A DNA stretch of 35,758 bases. It comes from an uncultured Lentisphaeria bacterium. GTDB lineage: Bacteria; Verrucomicrobiota; Lentisphaeria; Victivallales; UBA1829. The notes below the pieces were generated by a model. The model saw only the letters and a list, made by a program, of their open reading frames with translations. It was not told where the DNA came from and did no database searches. The stretch spans positions 1 through 35,758 of the forward strand of contig CASEFP010000207.1 in assembly GCA_949287225.1 (NCBI GenBank). Direction: 5' to 3'. A program made the position numbers and the translations under genes. Below, in pieces: positions 1 through 8,561 of the stretch. Positions within the stretch are counted from its first letter, which is position 1. Every line of letters begins with the position of its first letter.

Positions 1-22
1 TAATTCTAAACCGATTTGCCAT
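1..22 (-). CDS. Start of a gene running off the left edge (partial)
   Basis: On the minus strand an AGGAG ribosome binding site (about 28-32) sits five bases before an ATG at 22-20. The ATG opens a frame reading MANRFRI before the window ends. The site and spacing are good, so this is probably the true start of a protein-coding gene. The small membrane protein at 129-443 lies upstream in the same direction, about 100 bases away. Seven residues are too few to assign any function. Confidence 0.45.
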
Positions 23-128
23 CGCTTCTCCTATCGGGTTGAATCCATTCGTAATACCGCATCATTATGTAATATACTGCAAACCAAGAGATTTTGCCTC
101 TTTTTTATCTGTAATTTTACCTGTTATT

Positions 129-443
129 TCACGGATTCAGGAGATAGAAAATCGGCACACTCAGAAACATGCAGACAGCGATCCACCGGATCAGGGAATC
201 CCCCATCAATGCCGACATGTTCAATTTTGCAAACTCCTTATTCCATCCGGGCAGGAGTTCCTGAGCGCCTCTCATATCGCACAGCAGAAGGAGGAGAAGC
301 GGAAGCGCGCACAAGACGGCGATTCCAAGTCCGATGAAAAAACGTTTCACAAAAAGAGTCCGGTCGGGAACGGCTCCTGCAAAAAAGCCGCTGCACAACG
401 CGCCGATCATCAGAACTGCATACAAAACCGCATACCAGAACAT
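129..443 (-). CDS. Small three-helix membrane protein, unknown function
   Basis: This encodes a 104-residue protein. Three hydrophobic stretches, roughly residues 4-24, 34-55 and 84-102, should each span the inner membrane. The middle one is a run of leucines and is preceded by a basic segment (RTLFVKRFF). A strong AGGAGGGG ribosome binding site lies just before the ATG, which supports the start and argues that the gene is real. It is divergent from the alpha-galactosidase gene and precedes the partial gene at the left edge. I recognise no family and see no catalytic motif. Confidence 0.6.
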   Translation of the reverse strand: MFWYAVLYAVLMIGALCSGFFAGAVPDRTLFVKRFFIGLGIAVLCALPLLLLLLCDMRGAQELLPGWNKEFAKLNMSALMGDSLIRWIAVCMFLSVPIFYLLNP

Positions 444-717
444 CTTTCCCCTCCTTGTTCAAAAATTGTCTGCGATGGAAAATAACATGAATCCGGAAGG
501 AAATCAAGTGGGCCGGATAAGGGGTGCGCACAAAATTACCCTATTTCAGCACAGATATTTTATTCCTGAATCTGTTTTTCCCTTTTTTTTTCGAAAAAAC
601 GCCATAGATTATAAATCATTACGGAAAAACGCGAGAGCATTTTTCCCGGAATGCAAGGGCACCGGTCCTTGGCATTGCAGCACATGCATAAAATTATGTT
701 TAATCCAGGTAGAGAGT

Positions 718-2643
718 ATGAAACAAGCGGAACTGCGCGGTAAAAACACATCGCTCGTCTTTCAGGCGGGAGCCGGAACTTACACAATCCACATCTCCTT
801 CTTCGATCTGAAGGAGTGCACCCCGGTTCTCCGCCTGAACGGAAAAGACGTCCCGTTCGGGCGCTGGAACATAACAAGGCAGACCTCCCGATCCCTCCGC
901 GCGTCGGCGAAAAACAAAGCGGGGACATGGATTCTGAATTTCCAGCTTGCCCCCGACGACAGCATCACGATTCAGCTCGGCGGACGCCTCAGCCGATCCT
1001 GCGATGATATCGAACTCTTCTATTTTGACCATCTCTCCGTAAAAGCCGAACACCTGCTTTCCCAGGGGATCAAGATGGGCGGATGCGCCGCAATTCCGCT
1101 GAAAAAAGGCGTGAACAAAGAGTTCTACGGCGCCATGCAGTTCCTTCTGACCCGCAACGGCGAACAGCTCCAACTCTCCTATCCGCTCCAGTGTGCGTTC
1201 ATGCCGTTCTTTTCAGGCACGGCGCGCGCGGGAGGAATCCGCAACTTCAAGACCGGCGGAATCATCAAACACTATTCGTCCGGGAAAATCGAACTGGAGC
1301 CACTGACCCTGCGCGCCGGTGACGGCTTTGCCCTGATGCGTGAATATGCTTCAGAAAATGCCGCTGGCGCGGAGAAGAAGGACTTCAGCGAACTTGCCGC
1401 GCCGGGCTGGAACTCCTGGGACTACTACCGCTGGACGATCACCGAGGACGAGGTTCTGGAAAACGCCGAATTCATCGCCGCCGATCCCGTGCTCTCGAAA
1501 CATGTCCGGAAAATCATCGTCGATGACGGCTGGCAGTATGCCTACGGCGAATGGGAGGCGAACAGTCTCTTCCCGCACGGCATGAAATATCTGGCGGACC
1601 GGATCACGAAGCTGGGATTTGAACCTGGACTCTGGGTGGCTCCGCTGATTATCGAACCGCAGGCGCGAATCGCTCAGCGTGATCCGGACATGCTTGCCAA
1701 GGCGGAAAACGGTCTTCCGACCCTCTGCTGGACGTGCATGCGGAGAAACGGATTCATCCTTGATCCCACAGTGGAACGGTCCCGGCAGTTTATTCGCGAG
1801 ACCTTTGAACGACTCGTTTCCTGGGGATACCGTTATTTCAAACTGGACTTTCTCGGCAGCGTGCTGAACGCCCGGCAGTTCACCGACAGAAGTGTCCCGC
1901 GCGGACGTCTGATGGAACTTTCGATCGGAACAGCACGCAAAGCCATTGCGGGACGCGCACGCCTTCTCGGCTGCAATTATCTGTTCTGCGGCGGCCCCGG
2001 CCCCGTCGATTCCGTCCGTGTAGGCGCGGACATCCACGCGAGATGGGACTCCATTCAAATCAACACGCCGTCCATCGCAGCACGTTTCTGGTCCAATAAA
2101 ACGCTGTGGCTGAATGATCCGGATTTCGCGCTGTGCCGCGGTTTCGACACCTCGGACGATCCCGATCTGACGCGCCTTCTGCCCTCTCTGGTCTATATCG
2201 CGCCGGAAAACACACAGAAAGACGATCCCGGCATGTTCAGGCTCGTGGACATGTGCCGCCCGCAGGCGGAAGTTCTTCTCAGCATCGTCATTGCGGCGGG
2301 CGGCGCGGTCAATCTCTCCGACAAGATGACGCGCCTGAATGAGTCCGGACTGGATCTCGCGCGCCGCACCGTTTCCGCAGAATCCGGGGAGGCCGCAATC
2401 CCGCTGGATCTCTTTTCCGCGGAACTGCCGAAATACTGGGTGCAGAAGGTCGGAAACGCACACCGGGTTCTTCTCATCAACTGGGAGGATACTCCGGCGG
2501 AACTCGTCCTGGATCTGGACCAGGCAGGCGTCTCCGGACGCAAGGCATACAATTTCTGGAATGACCGCCCTGTCAAGATCACAAACGGGAAAATCCGCGC
2601 ACAACTTGCGGGGCGTTCCTGCCTGTTCGCGGTTGTCCGTTGA
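718..2643 (+). CDS. Alpha-galactosidase-like glycoside hydrolase (clan GH-D, GH36/melibiase type)
   Basis: The 641-residue protein should hydrolyse terminal alpha-galactosides or related alpha-glycosides. Residues 1-210 look like a beta-rich N-terminal domain. The TIM barrel begins at PGWNSWDYY (229-237), followed by VDDGWQ (268-273) and GLWVAP (304-309). The expected nucleophile is Asp377 in FKLDF, and the acid/base is Asp438 or Asp444 in RVGADIHARWD. WLNDPDF (464-470) is typical of GH27/GH36. No signal peptide is seen, so it is probably cytoplasmic and acts on imported oligosaccharides. The frame stays open upstream to 334, but the ATG at 718 has a purine-rich AGGTAGAGAG before it, and the upstream part does not resemble a protein. 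The exact substrate is not determined. Confidence 0.8.
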   Translation: MKQAELRGKNTSLVFQAGAGTYTIHISFFDLKECTPVLRLNGKDVPFGRWNITRQTSRSLRASAKNKAGTWILNFQLAPDDSITIQLGGRLSRSCDDIELFYFDHLSVKAEHLLSQGIKMGGCAAIPLKKGVNKEFYGAMQFLLTRNGEQLQLSYPLQCAFMPFFSGTARAGGIRNFKTGGIIKHYSSGKIELEPLTLRAGDGFALMREYASENAAGAEKKDFSELAAPGWNSWDYYRWTITEDEVLENAEFIAADPVLSKHVRKIIVDDGWQYAYGEWEANSLFPHGMKYLADRITKLGFEPGLWVAPLIIEPQARIAQRDPDMLAKAENGLPTLCWTCMRRNGFILDPTVERSRQFIRETFERLVSWGYRYFKLDFLGSVLNARQFTDRSVPRGRLMELSIGTARKAIAGRARLLGCNYLFCGGPGPVDSVRVGADIHARWDSIQINTPSIAARFWSNKTLWLNDPDFALCRGFDTSDDPDLTRLLPSLVYIAPENTQKDDPGMFRLVDMCRPQAEVLLSIVIAAGGAVNLSDKMTRLNESGLDLARRTVSAESGEAAIPLDLFSAELPKYWVQKVGNAHRVLLINWEDTPAELVLDLDQAGVSGRKAYNFWNDRPVKITNGKIRAQLAGRSCLFAVVR

Positions 2644-2653
2644 AAAAAATTGA

Positions 2654-3652
2654 TCAGCGGCCCTGCGGACCGTAGAAGGTCTCGGAGAGTCTGAAGGCGG
2701 GTTCGGGCGGCGTTTTTCCTGCGAGAAAATCGCGCGACAGCGCAAGCGCCTGCTCGAATTCCGTCTCACGGAACCAGTGGATCGCGATACCGTTGCGCTC
2801 CATGTTGCGGAACCAGGAGTCCTGCCGCTTGGCAAACTGGCGGATCCGGATCAGAAGCTGGTCTCGCATCTCCTGAAACGGGAGTTTCCCCTGAAGATGA
2901 AGCGCCATGTAACGGTATTCGAGCCCGAAGAATTCGAGCCGTTCCCAGCTGACGCCTTTTTCTTCATGGAGACGCCGCGCCTCGTCGAGCATGCCGGAAG
3001 CGAGACGGTCGTCCAGACGTTTTTCAATCCGGCGGTGGATTTCCGCACGGTCGCGCAGAACGCCCGTCACAAGGAAACTCCATTGACCAGACGGAGCATT
3101 CGCTCCGGCAAGAAGCGCTTCATCCGGCGGCAGCGTCAGCATCTCAATCCGGCGGATCAGGCGTGTCCGGTTCTCCGGCTCGCGGAGCAGAATTTCGGAA
3201 GAAGGCTCCAGCGCGCGGAGCTTTTCGCGCAGTTCCGCCGTGGAAAGAAGCCGGAGCGCGGCGCGCTGCGCGGGATCCGGCGCCCCGCCCTGAAGCGAAT
3301 AACTGCGCAATACGGAATCCAGATAGAGCGCAGTTCCGCCGACGAGCACAGGAACACGCTTCTCCGCGAAAATCGTCTCCACGGCATTGCGGCAGTCGCG
3401 CATGAATTCCGCCAGATTGTAAGGGTAATCGGGTTCAACAATGTCGATCAGGTGATGTTCGACCGTCTCTCCGGACGAGAGTGTGTATTCGGCAAGGTCC
3501 TTTCCGCTTCCGATGTCGAGTCCGCGGTAGAGCTGGCGGGAGTCAACGCTGACAATCGCTCCGTTGATCCGGGAGGCAAGGCGCACGCCGAACGCCGTTT
3601 TCCCGGACGCGGTCGGACCGAGAACCACGATCACTTTTCGTTCTTCTTTCAT
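2654..3652 (-). CDS. miaA: tRNA dimethylallyltransferase MiaA
   Basis: MiaA transfers a dimethylallyl group to N6 of A37 in tRNAs that read UNN codons, the first step toward ms2i6A. The 332-residue protein has the P-loop GPTASGKT near the N-terminus, then DSRQLYRGLDIGSGK, the family's second signature, and VGGTALYLDSVL. The length is normal for the family. The ATG at 3652 is preferred because the protein then begins MKEERK directly before the first beta strand. A TTG at 3685 would add eleven residues across a poly-T tract and is less likely. The gene converges on the alpha-galactosidase gene with ten bases between stops and is divergent from lpxC. Confidence 0.93.
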   Translation of the reverse strand: MKEERKVIVVLGPTASGKTAFGVRLASRINGAIVSVDSRQLYRGLDIGSGKDLAEYTLSSGETVEHHLIDIVEPDYPYNLAEFMRDCRNAVETIFAEKRVPVLVGGTALYLDSVLRSYSLQGGAPDPAQRAALRLLSTAELREKLRALEPSSEILLREPENRTRLIRRIEMLTLPPDEALLAGANAPSGQWSFLVTGVLRDRAEIHRRIEKRLDDRLASGMLDEARRLHEEKGVSWERLEFFGLEYRYMALHLQGKLPFQEMRDQLLIRIRQFAKRQDSWFRNMERNGIAIHWFRETEFEQALALSRDFLAGKTPPEPAFRLSETFYGPQGR

Positions 3653-3697
3653 AAAAAACCGTCTTTTTTCAAAAAAAAATTGCAAAAATCATTGTCC

Positions 3698-3705
3698 AAG
3701 GAGGT
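3698..3705 (+). promoter_or_regulatory. Orphan perfect Shine-Dalgarno sequence upstream of lpxC
   Basis: AAGGAGGT matches the 16S anti-Shine-Dalgarno sequence perfectly, yet it lies about 90 bases before the lpxC start. Eleven bases after it a TTG at 3717 opens a frame of 19 codons ending in TAA at 3774-3776, which could be a leader peptide. The match could also be chance within the miaA-lpxC divergent region. Confidence 0.3.
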
Positions 3706-3795
3706 AAATATAGCGCTTGTCTGCTGGTAATCATGCGGTTTTGGCGTTAAATTATAGAAATTTTTCAATTTTTTAAAACTGAGAGCAGAAACAGT

Positions 3796-4641
3796 ATGGA
3801 AATGCAAAATACAATCGGAAGCGAAGCCACAATCAGCGGGATCGCGCTCCATACGGGCCTCCGCGTTCACCTGCGCATGAAACCGGCTCCGGAAAACACG
3901 GGAATTGTGTTCCGGCGGACGGACATGCCCGGTTCGCCGGAGGTCAGAGCCTATGCCCCCAACGTCATCGACGTGCGGCGCGCGACAACTATCGCCGCCC
4001 CCTCCAAAGCGTATGTCGTCACGGTCGAGCATATCATGGCGGCGCTCCATGCCGCACGCGTGGACAATGTCTATGTGGAAATGGACAACGCCGAACCCCC
4101 GATCGCAGACGGCAGCGCGGGACCTTATTTCAAAATGATCCGCGAAGCCGGAATCCGGGAACAGAACGCGCCCGCGCAGATCTGGACGACAAAAGTGCCG
4201 CTTTATGTCGAAAACGGCGCGACGACAACGGTCATTCTTCCCTCGGACGTGTTCCGGATCTCCTGCACCGTGGCATTCGGGGAAACCGCAATGGATACAC
4301 AGTTTCATTCTCTGGAAATCACGCCGGAGAATTTCGAAAAGGAACTCGGGCCGTGCCGGACATTCGCGGCCTATCGCGACCTGGCTCAGTTAATTGCGGC
4401 GGGACTCGCCAAAGGCGGCAGTCTCGACAACGCGGTGATCCTCCATGACGGAGCCATCATCAGCAATGACGGACTGCGTTTCCCGAACGAACTGGTCAGG
4501 CATAAAATCATGGACATGGTCGGCGACCTCTTCCTCACGGGGAAACGGGTCCGCGCCCATGTCATTGCAATCAAACCCGGTCATCCCACGAATGTGCAGC
4601 TTGCCAAAACCATGCTCGTTGCGGATACCGCCGGAAAATAA
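3796..4641 (+). CDS. lpxC: UDP-3-O-acyl-N-acetylglucosamine deacetylase LpxC
   Basis: This zinc hydrolase makes the first committed step of lipid A synthesis by removing the acetyl group from UDP-3-O-acyl-GlcNAc in the cytoplasm. The 281-residue protein keeps the catalytic set: Glu78-His79 in VEHIMAALH, His236 and Asp240 in RHKIMDMVGD, and His263 in GHPTN. These correspond to His79, His238, Asp242 and His265 of the E. coli enzyme. The GPCRTF motif at 185-190 is also present. It is slightly shorter than the E. coli protein. The start is preceded by GAGAGCAGAAAC. The next gene, a double FabZ, follows after 20 bases in the same direction. LpxC-FabZ linkage is known elsewhere, including fused proteins in Bacteroidetes. 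Confidence 0.95.
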   Translation: MEMQNTIGSEATISGIALHTGLRVHLRMKPAPENTGIVFRRTDMPGSPEVRAYAPNVIDVRRATTIAAPSKAYVVTVEHIMAALHAARVDNVYVEMDNAEPPIADGSAGPYFKMIREAGIREQNAPAQIWTTKVPLYVENGATTTVILPSDVFRISCTVAFGETAMDTQFHSLEITPENFEKELGPCRTFAAYRDLAQLIAAGLAKGGSLDNAVILHDGAIISNDGLRFPNELVRHKIMDMVGDLFLTGKRVRAHVIAIKPGHPTNVQLAKTMLVADTAGK

Positions 4642-4661
4642 AATAAAGAAAGGAAAAAGCC

Positions 4662-5582
4662 ATGTCTGGAGAAATGATCGGCGTTTCCGCCCTCCGGGAA
4701 ATTCTTCCCTGCCGTCCCTCCATGCTCCTGCTCGACCGCGTCTTCGTGGAGAGTGAAAACAAACTTGTGGGACTCAAATCCGTTACAATGAACGAACCCT
4801 GCTTCATGGGCCACTTCCCCGGCCATCCGATTCTGCCGGGCGTCCTTCAGGTCGAAGCGATCGCGCAGCTTGCCGAAGTCGGGCTCTGGAAGCGCCTGGA
4901 TCCGGAGCGCAAGGGCGACTTCTACATCAAGGAACTGCACAAGATCAAGTTCCGCCGCCCGAACAATCCCGGCGACCGGCTCGTGATCGAAGTGGAACTC
5001 TGCAACATCGGAACGGACAGCGCGGAATTCAAGGCGACCGTCCGGAACAACTCCGGCGTGGCATGCAACGCCAACGGCGTCGTCGCGATCCGCCCGAAGG
5101 TCACAGCAGTTGAACCGATTATGCCCTACAACGAATTCGACAAGGGCGAAAACAGCGTCATGACCGTCAATCAGATCATGGAACTGATCCCGCACCGCTA
5201 TCCCTTCCTGTTCGTCGATTACGTTTCCAAAATCGAGGGCAGCCATGTGACCGGCGTCAAGAACACCGCCGAAAGCGAACCGATCTTCCGGCAGTACAAG
5301 GACGGATACACGGTTCTCATGGGCGCGGTCCAGGCGGAAATCATTGCGCAGGTCGGCGCTATCTACATGCTCTCCAACGAGAACAACAGGGGAAAAATCG
5401 CCTACTTCATGGGCATCGACAAATCCGAGATGTTCGCGCCGGTCTTCCCGGGCGACCAGCTCCGCCTTGAAGTGGATATTCCCGACGGGAAATCGAAATT
5501 CGGCAAGGGCGAAGGCTACATGTATGTCGGTGAAAAGCTCGCCTCCCACACCTCCATGCTCTTTGCCATCGTCGATCCGTAA
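4662..5582 (+). CDS. Tandem FabZ-like hotdog protein: active first domain, degenerate second domain
   Basis: FabZ dehydrates (3R)-hydroxyacyl-ACP in fatty acid elongation and competes with lipid A synthesis for hydroxymyristoyl-ACP. Usual FabZ is about 150 residues; this 306-residue protein contains two copies. Domain 1 (about 1-150) has GHFPGHPILPG with catalytic His51 and Glu65. Domain 2 (about 165-306) starts VNQIMELIPHRYPFLFVD, a classic FabZ opening. At the place of the GHFPG motif it reads QYKDGYTVLMG, so the catalytic His is replaced by Tyr212, while Glu226 is kept. The second half may therefore be structural or specificity-determining, forming a pseudo-homodimer with the first. An AGAAAGGA ribosome binding site precedes the ATG. 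It is coupled to lpxC. Confidence 0.88.
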   Translation: MSGEMIGVSALREILPCRPSMLLLDRVFVESENKLVGLKSVTMNEPCFMGHFPGHPILPGVLQVEAIAQLAEVGLWKRLDPERKGDFYIKELHKIKFRRPNNPGDRLVIEVELCNIGTDSAEFKATVRNNSGVACNANGVVAIRPKVTAVEPIMPYNEFDKGENSVMTVNQIMELIPHRYPFLFVDYVSKIEGSHVTGVKNTAESEPIFRQYKDGYTVLMGAVQAEIIAQVGAIYMLSNENNRGKIAYFMGIDKSEMFAPVFPGDQLRLEVDIPDGKSKFGKGEGYMYVGEKLASHTSMLFAIVDP

Positions 5583-5593
5583 AATATCATTCC

Positions 5594-5629
5594 CCGGCGC
5601 GGTTTCCCCCGGATGGGCCGCCGCGCCGG
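5594..5629. terminator. Hairpin between convergent fabZ and cobS ends
   Basis: CCGGCGCGG (5594-5602) and CCGCGCCGG (5621-5629) are perfect complements forming a 9-base GC stem with an 18-base loop. It lies between the stop of the double FabZ gene and the stop of cobS, where transcription converges. There is no T tract, so it is at best a weak or factor-assisted terminator serving both strands. Confidence 0.35.
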
Positions 5630-5647
5630 AAGTCCCCTCCCCCCGCC

Positions 5648-6370
5648 TTATTTCAAAAGAAAAAACAGCGTCAGAAGTTCAGAGAGTTCCTCGTTCGCGC
5701 CGATTGTGTCGCCGGTCGCGCCGCCGATGACGCGGAAGGTTACACAGCTCCAGACCCAGGCGAACACCGCGACCATCGCACCGCAGAGAATCCCCTTGAC
5801 TCCGGCGAGAAACCAGCCGCAGACAAGCATCGCCAGATAAGCAGACAGCATGCCGAACCACGGTTTCGAATGAAAGAAGATGGCGCCGAGCCCCTCCTTG
5901 CGCGCATAGGAGCTCATGCCGATGTAAAGAACCATCGAACAGCGTCCGTTGAGCATCATCAGCGCGGCGGCGGGAACAAGCATAGTTTCCATCGACTGGA
6001 ACAAGGCGAACTTCATACCGAGCAGCGCGAAAATCGCGAAGACCCCCATTGTGCCGATCCGGCTGTCGCGCATGATCTCCAGTTTCCGTTCGCGCGGGCG
6101 GCTGCTCATGAATCCGTCGGCGGTGTCCGCCAGGCCGTCCAGATGGAATCCTTTCGTCAGAAACTCCGGCAGGAGAGTCAGGAGCATGGCCGATGCACTC
6201 AACGGAAGATACAAGGAAAAGAGCTTCGCAAGCCCGAAGAACAGCGCGCCGAAGACGATCCCGACCAGAGGGAAAAAATGGATCGAGCGCCGCATGTCCT
6301 GTTCCGTCGGCTGGAAGCCTCCCAGAGGAACACAGGAGAGAAGCGAAAGCGCGGCGAAAAAGGGCCTCAT
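5648..6370 (-). CDS. cobS: Adenosylcobinamide-GDP ribazoletransferase CobS
   Basis: CobS joins adenosylcobinamide-GDP to alpha-ribazole(-phosphate) at the inner membrane, the last assembly step of cobalamin. The 240-residue protein has five or six hydrophobic segments and the family signature HLDGLADTADGF, which holds the metal-binding acidic residues. An FFPLVGIVFG-type opening after the first segment is also typical. The start overlaps the cobT stop by four bases (ATGA), so translation is probably coupled. It is the last gene of the operon; the fabZ end lies 65 bases beyond its stop. Confidence 0.93.
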   Translation of the reverse strand: MRPFFAALSLLSCVPLGGFQPTEQDMRRSIHFFPLVGIVFGALFFGLAKLFSLYLPLSASAMLLTLLPEFLTKGFHLDGLADTADGFMSSRPRERKLEIMRDSRIGTMGVFAIFALLGMKFALFQSMETMLVPAAALMMLNGRCSMVLYIGMSSYARKEGLGAIFFHSKPWFGMLSAYLAMLVCGWFLAGVKGILCGAMVAVFAWVWSCVTFRVIGGATGDTIGANEELSELLTLFFLLK

Positions 6371-7434
6371 CTGATCCCCTCGGTCGTCACGTTTGCGGAT
6401 TCAAAAGTCGCCATGCGCGTCATGATCCGCGACGCCGCGTCGAGCAGGTGCATGGCAAGCGCCGCGCCGGAACCTTCCCCGAGACGCATGGAGAGGTCGA
6501 GCAGCGGCTTTTTGTCCAGCAGTTTCGCCATCACGACATGACCGGGTTCGGCGCTCCCGTGTGCCAGAATCATGTAGTCCCGGCTCGCCGGCGCGAGTGC
6601 CGCGGCAATCAGCGCGCCCGCGCTGGAGATGAAGCCGTCCACGACAACCGGGCGGTGCAGGGAAGCCGCGCCCAGAATCACCCCCGCGATTCCGCCGATC
6701 TCAAGTCCGCCGACTTTTGCCAGAACATCCAGCGGATCGTCGCGGTCGGGCCTGTTCACTTCAATGCCCCGGCGGATCACCGCCGCCTTGTGCGCGAGAC
6801 GCGATTCGGGAAGCCCGGCGCCGCGCCCGACCAGAGGCGTCACGTCCATTCCCGAGAGCACGGAGACGATCGCGGAACTCGGCGAGGTGTTCCCGATTCC
6901 CATTTCACCGGTGCCGAACACATCGGTTTCCGCCGCAAGCGAACGCACGACCTCGATCCCCGCCTCGATCGAGCGCACGGCCTCGTCGCGCGTCATCGCG
7001 GGCCCCTCGGAAAAGTCGGAGGTTCCGCGCCGGACCTTGCGGTCGAGCACCACGCCTGCGTTCACCAGAGACGAAAGATCCTCCGCCACGCCCATATCGA
7101 CGATCGTCACCTTCGCGCCGACATTATCCGCAAGAACGTTGATCCCCGCGCCGCCGTTGACGAAATTGTGGATCATCTGCACGGTGACGGACTGCGGATT
7201 CGGGCAGACCCCCTGCTTCACGATTCCGTGATCGCCCGCCATCAGGATAATATTTTTCCGTGCGACGGGAAGCGTCAGCGTGCGCGTCATGCCGGCGAGA
7301 TCGACGGCAAGATCAAGCAGGCGTCCCAGCGCCCACGGCGGCATTGTCAGATTGAGAATGTGCTCCTTGGCACGCTCCCGGTATCCGACAGACTGTTTTT
7401 CGATTTTCGCGACAGTTTTTTCCAGCAGAGACAT
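6367..7434 (-). CDS. cobT: Nicotinate-nucleotide-dimethylbenzimidazole phosphoribosyltransferase CobT
   Basis: CobT activates the lower-ligand base by moving phosphoribose from nicotinate mononucleotide to dimethylbenzimidazole or another base, giving alpha-ribazole phosphate. The 355-residue length is normal. Recognisable family segments are TGEMGIGNTSPSSAI in the middle, PVVVDGFISSAGALIA, and the C-terminal LGEGSGAALAMHLLDAA, which contains the expected catalytic glutamate. It sits four bases after cobU and overlaps cobS by four bases. The base actually attached cannot be read from the sequence. Confidence 0.95.
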   Translation of the reverse strand: MSLLEKTVAKIEKQSVGYRERAKEHILNLTMPPWALGRLLDLAVDLAGMTRTLTLPVARKNIILMAGDHGIVKQGVCPNPQSVTVQMIHNFVNGGAGINVLADNVGAKVTIVDMGVAEDLSSLVNAGVVLDRKVRRGTSDFSEGPAMTRDEAVRSIEAGIEVVRSLAAETDVFGTGEMGIGNTSPSSAIVSVLSGMDVTPLVGRGAGLPESRLAHKAAVIRRGIEVNRPDRDDPLDVLAKVGGLEIGGIAGVILGAASLHRPVVVDGFISSAGALIAAALAPASRDYMILAHGSAEPGHVVMAKLLDKKPLLDLSMRLGEGSGAALAMHLLDAASRIMTRMATFESANVTTEGIR

Positions 7435-7438
7435 GGTG

Positions 7439-7975
7439 TCACCCTTTGATTTTCAGCGGAATCCCGCACATACACATCCATACTTCGTCGGCGGCCGCGG
7501 CACACATCTGCGCACAGCGTCCGGAACAGTCGCGGAAGATGCGTCCCGCGGCGCTCTCGGGGACAATCCCCAGGCCGACCTCATTCAAAACCAGGACGAC
7601 AAGTCCCGGATACTCCTCCAGCACACTGAGCAGATCGGAGACGCGTTTCCGAAGCTCCTCCTCATTGAAATTCGGCAGATGATACATGAGATTGCTGATC
7701 CAGAGCGTCAGGCAGTCTATCAGGACGCCGTCGGCGTTTTCCGCGCGCGCCCGCTCCAGCGCCCCGGTCAGGTCGAGCTGCTCCTCAATGTCGATCCATT
7801 GATACCCTTTGCGGCGCTCGCGGTGCAGTCTCACACGTTCACGCATTTCGTCGTCCAGAACCGGACAGGTTGCGATATATGCGTAACGGGAACTGTTTTC
7901 CCGCACGAACCGCTCGGAAAACGCGCTTTTGCCGCTCCGGGCTCCGCCGGTCACCAGCACAATTTTATTCTCCAT
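7439..7975 (-). CDS. cobU: Adenosylcobinamide kinase / phosphate guanylyltransferase CobU
   Basis: CobU phosphorylates adenosylcobinamide and then transfers GMP to it, making the GDP-cobinamide used by CobS. The 178-residue protein has the P-loop GGARSGKS at residues 10-17. The RVRLHRERR segment contains the histidine that carries GMP in the family, and VLIDCLTLWISNL is the Walker B-like strand. NEVGLGIVP is also a CobU hallmark. Its start lies 11 bases inside the end of cobC, so the two are translationally coupled. RBS-like GGATGGAGG lies within the cobC coding end. Confidence 0.95.
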   Translation of the reverse strand: MENKIVLVTGGARSGKSAFSERFVRENSSRYAYIATCPVLDDEMRERVRLHRERRKGYQWIDIEEQLDLTGALERARAENADGVLIDCLTLWISNLMYHLPNFNEEELRKRVSDLLSVLEEYPGLVVLVLNEVGLGIVPESAAGRIFRDCSGRCAQMCAAAADEVWMCMCGIPLKIKG

Positions 7976-8561
7976 TCAAAAAACCTCCATCCTTTCTCCA
8001 TTGCAGGATTGTCATTGAAGCACGCTCCGGCAGCACCTCGAACTGGCGTTCCGGAGGCAATTGCCTTGCGCGTGAAATCAGGCGCATCAGCACGCCGCCA
8101 TGGGTAATGACCGCGATTGTTTTTTCCGGGATGGAAAAAAGCACCTCGTCCAGAAACGCGTCAACACCGGCGTAATGTTCCGCCACGGAATCGCCGTTCG
8201 GGAAACGCATCCGGTCGGGATGTCGGAACCAGCGGTCGAGCTCCTCCTGCGGCGTGCGGAGACGGATTTCCTCGAACGAAAGATTCTCCCAGTCCCCGAA
8301 GTCGATCTCCCGCAGACGGCCGTCAAAAATCAGATCGTCCCGGTCCGGACAGATCGCACAGGCGCTCTCGCGGGCGCGGCGCATCGGGCTCACGAAGATT
8401 TTTTCCGGGCGCAGTTCGGAAAAGCGCGCGGCAAGGTTCCGGCAGTCGCGCAGGCCCTGTTCACTCAGGGATACATCGCTCCGCCCGATGTAGCGCCCCC
8501 GGCAGGAGTCGGGAAGCTCTCCGTGCCGGATCAGAATCAGAGTTTTGTCAGCGTATTCCAC
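7965..8561 (-). CDS. cobC: Alpha-ribazole-5'-phosphate phosphatase CobC (histidine phosphatase family)
   Basis: The protein belongs to the phosphoglycerate mutase-like histidine phosphatases. LIRHGE near residue 13 contains the phosphorylated histidine, SPMRRARESA supplies the arginine pair, and ITHGG is the second histidine motif. Within a cobalamin operon the expected job is removing the phosphate from alpha-ribazole phosphate or adenosylcobalamin phosphate. The 198-residue length fits. The start at 8561 overlaps the end of cbiB by 25 bases, and the end overlaps cobU by 11. Assignment of the substrate comes from context, as the superfamily is broad. Confidence 0.88.
   Translation of the reverse strand: MEYADKTLILIRHGELPDSCRGRYIGRSDVSLSEQGLRDCRNLAARFSELRPEKIFVSPMRRARESACAICPDRDDLIFDGRLREIDFGDWENLSFEEIRLRTPQEELDRWFRHPDRMRFPNGDSVAEHYAGVDAFLDEVLFSIPEKTIAVITHGGVLMRLISRARQLPPERQFEVLPERASMTILQWRKDGGFLNGE

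Noticed and set aside
1351..2835. A minus-strand frame of about 490 codons opposite the alpha-galactosidase
   Set aside because: The plus-strand gene carries clear GH-D motifs; the antisense reading does not look like a folded protein.
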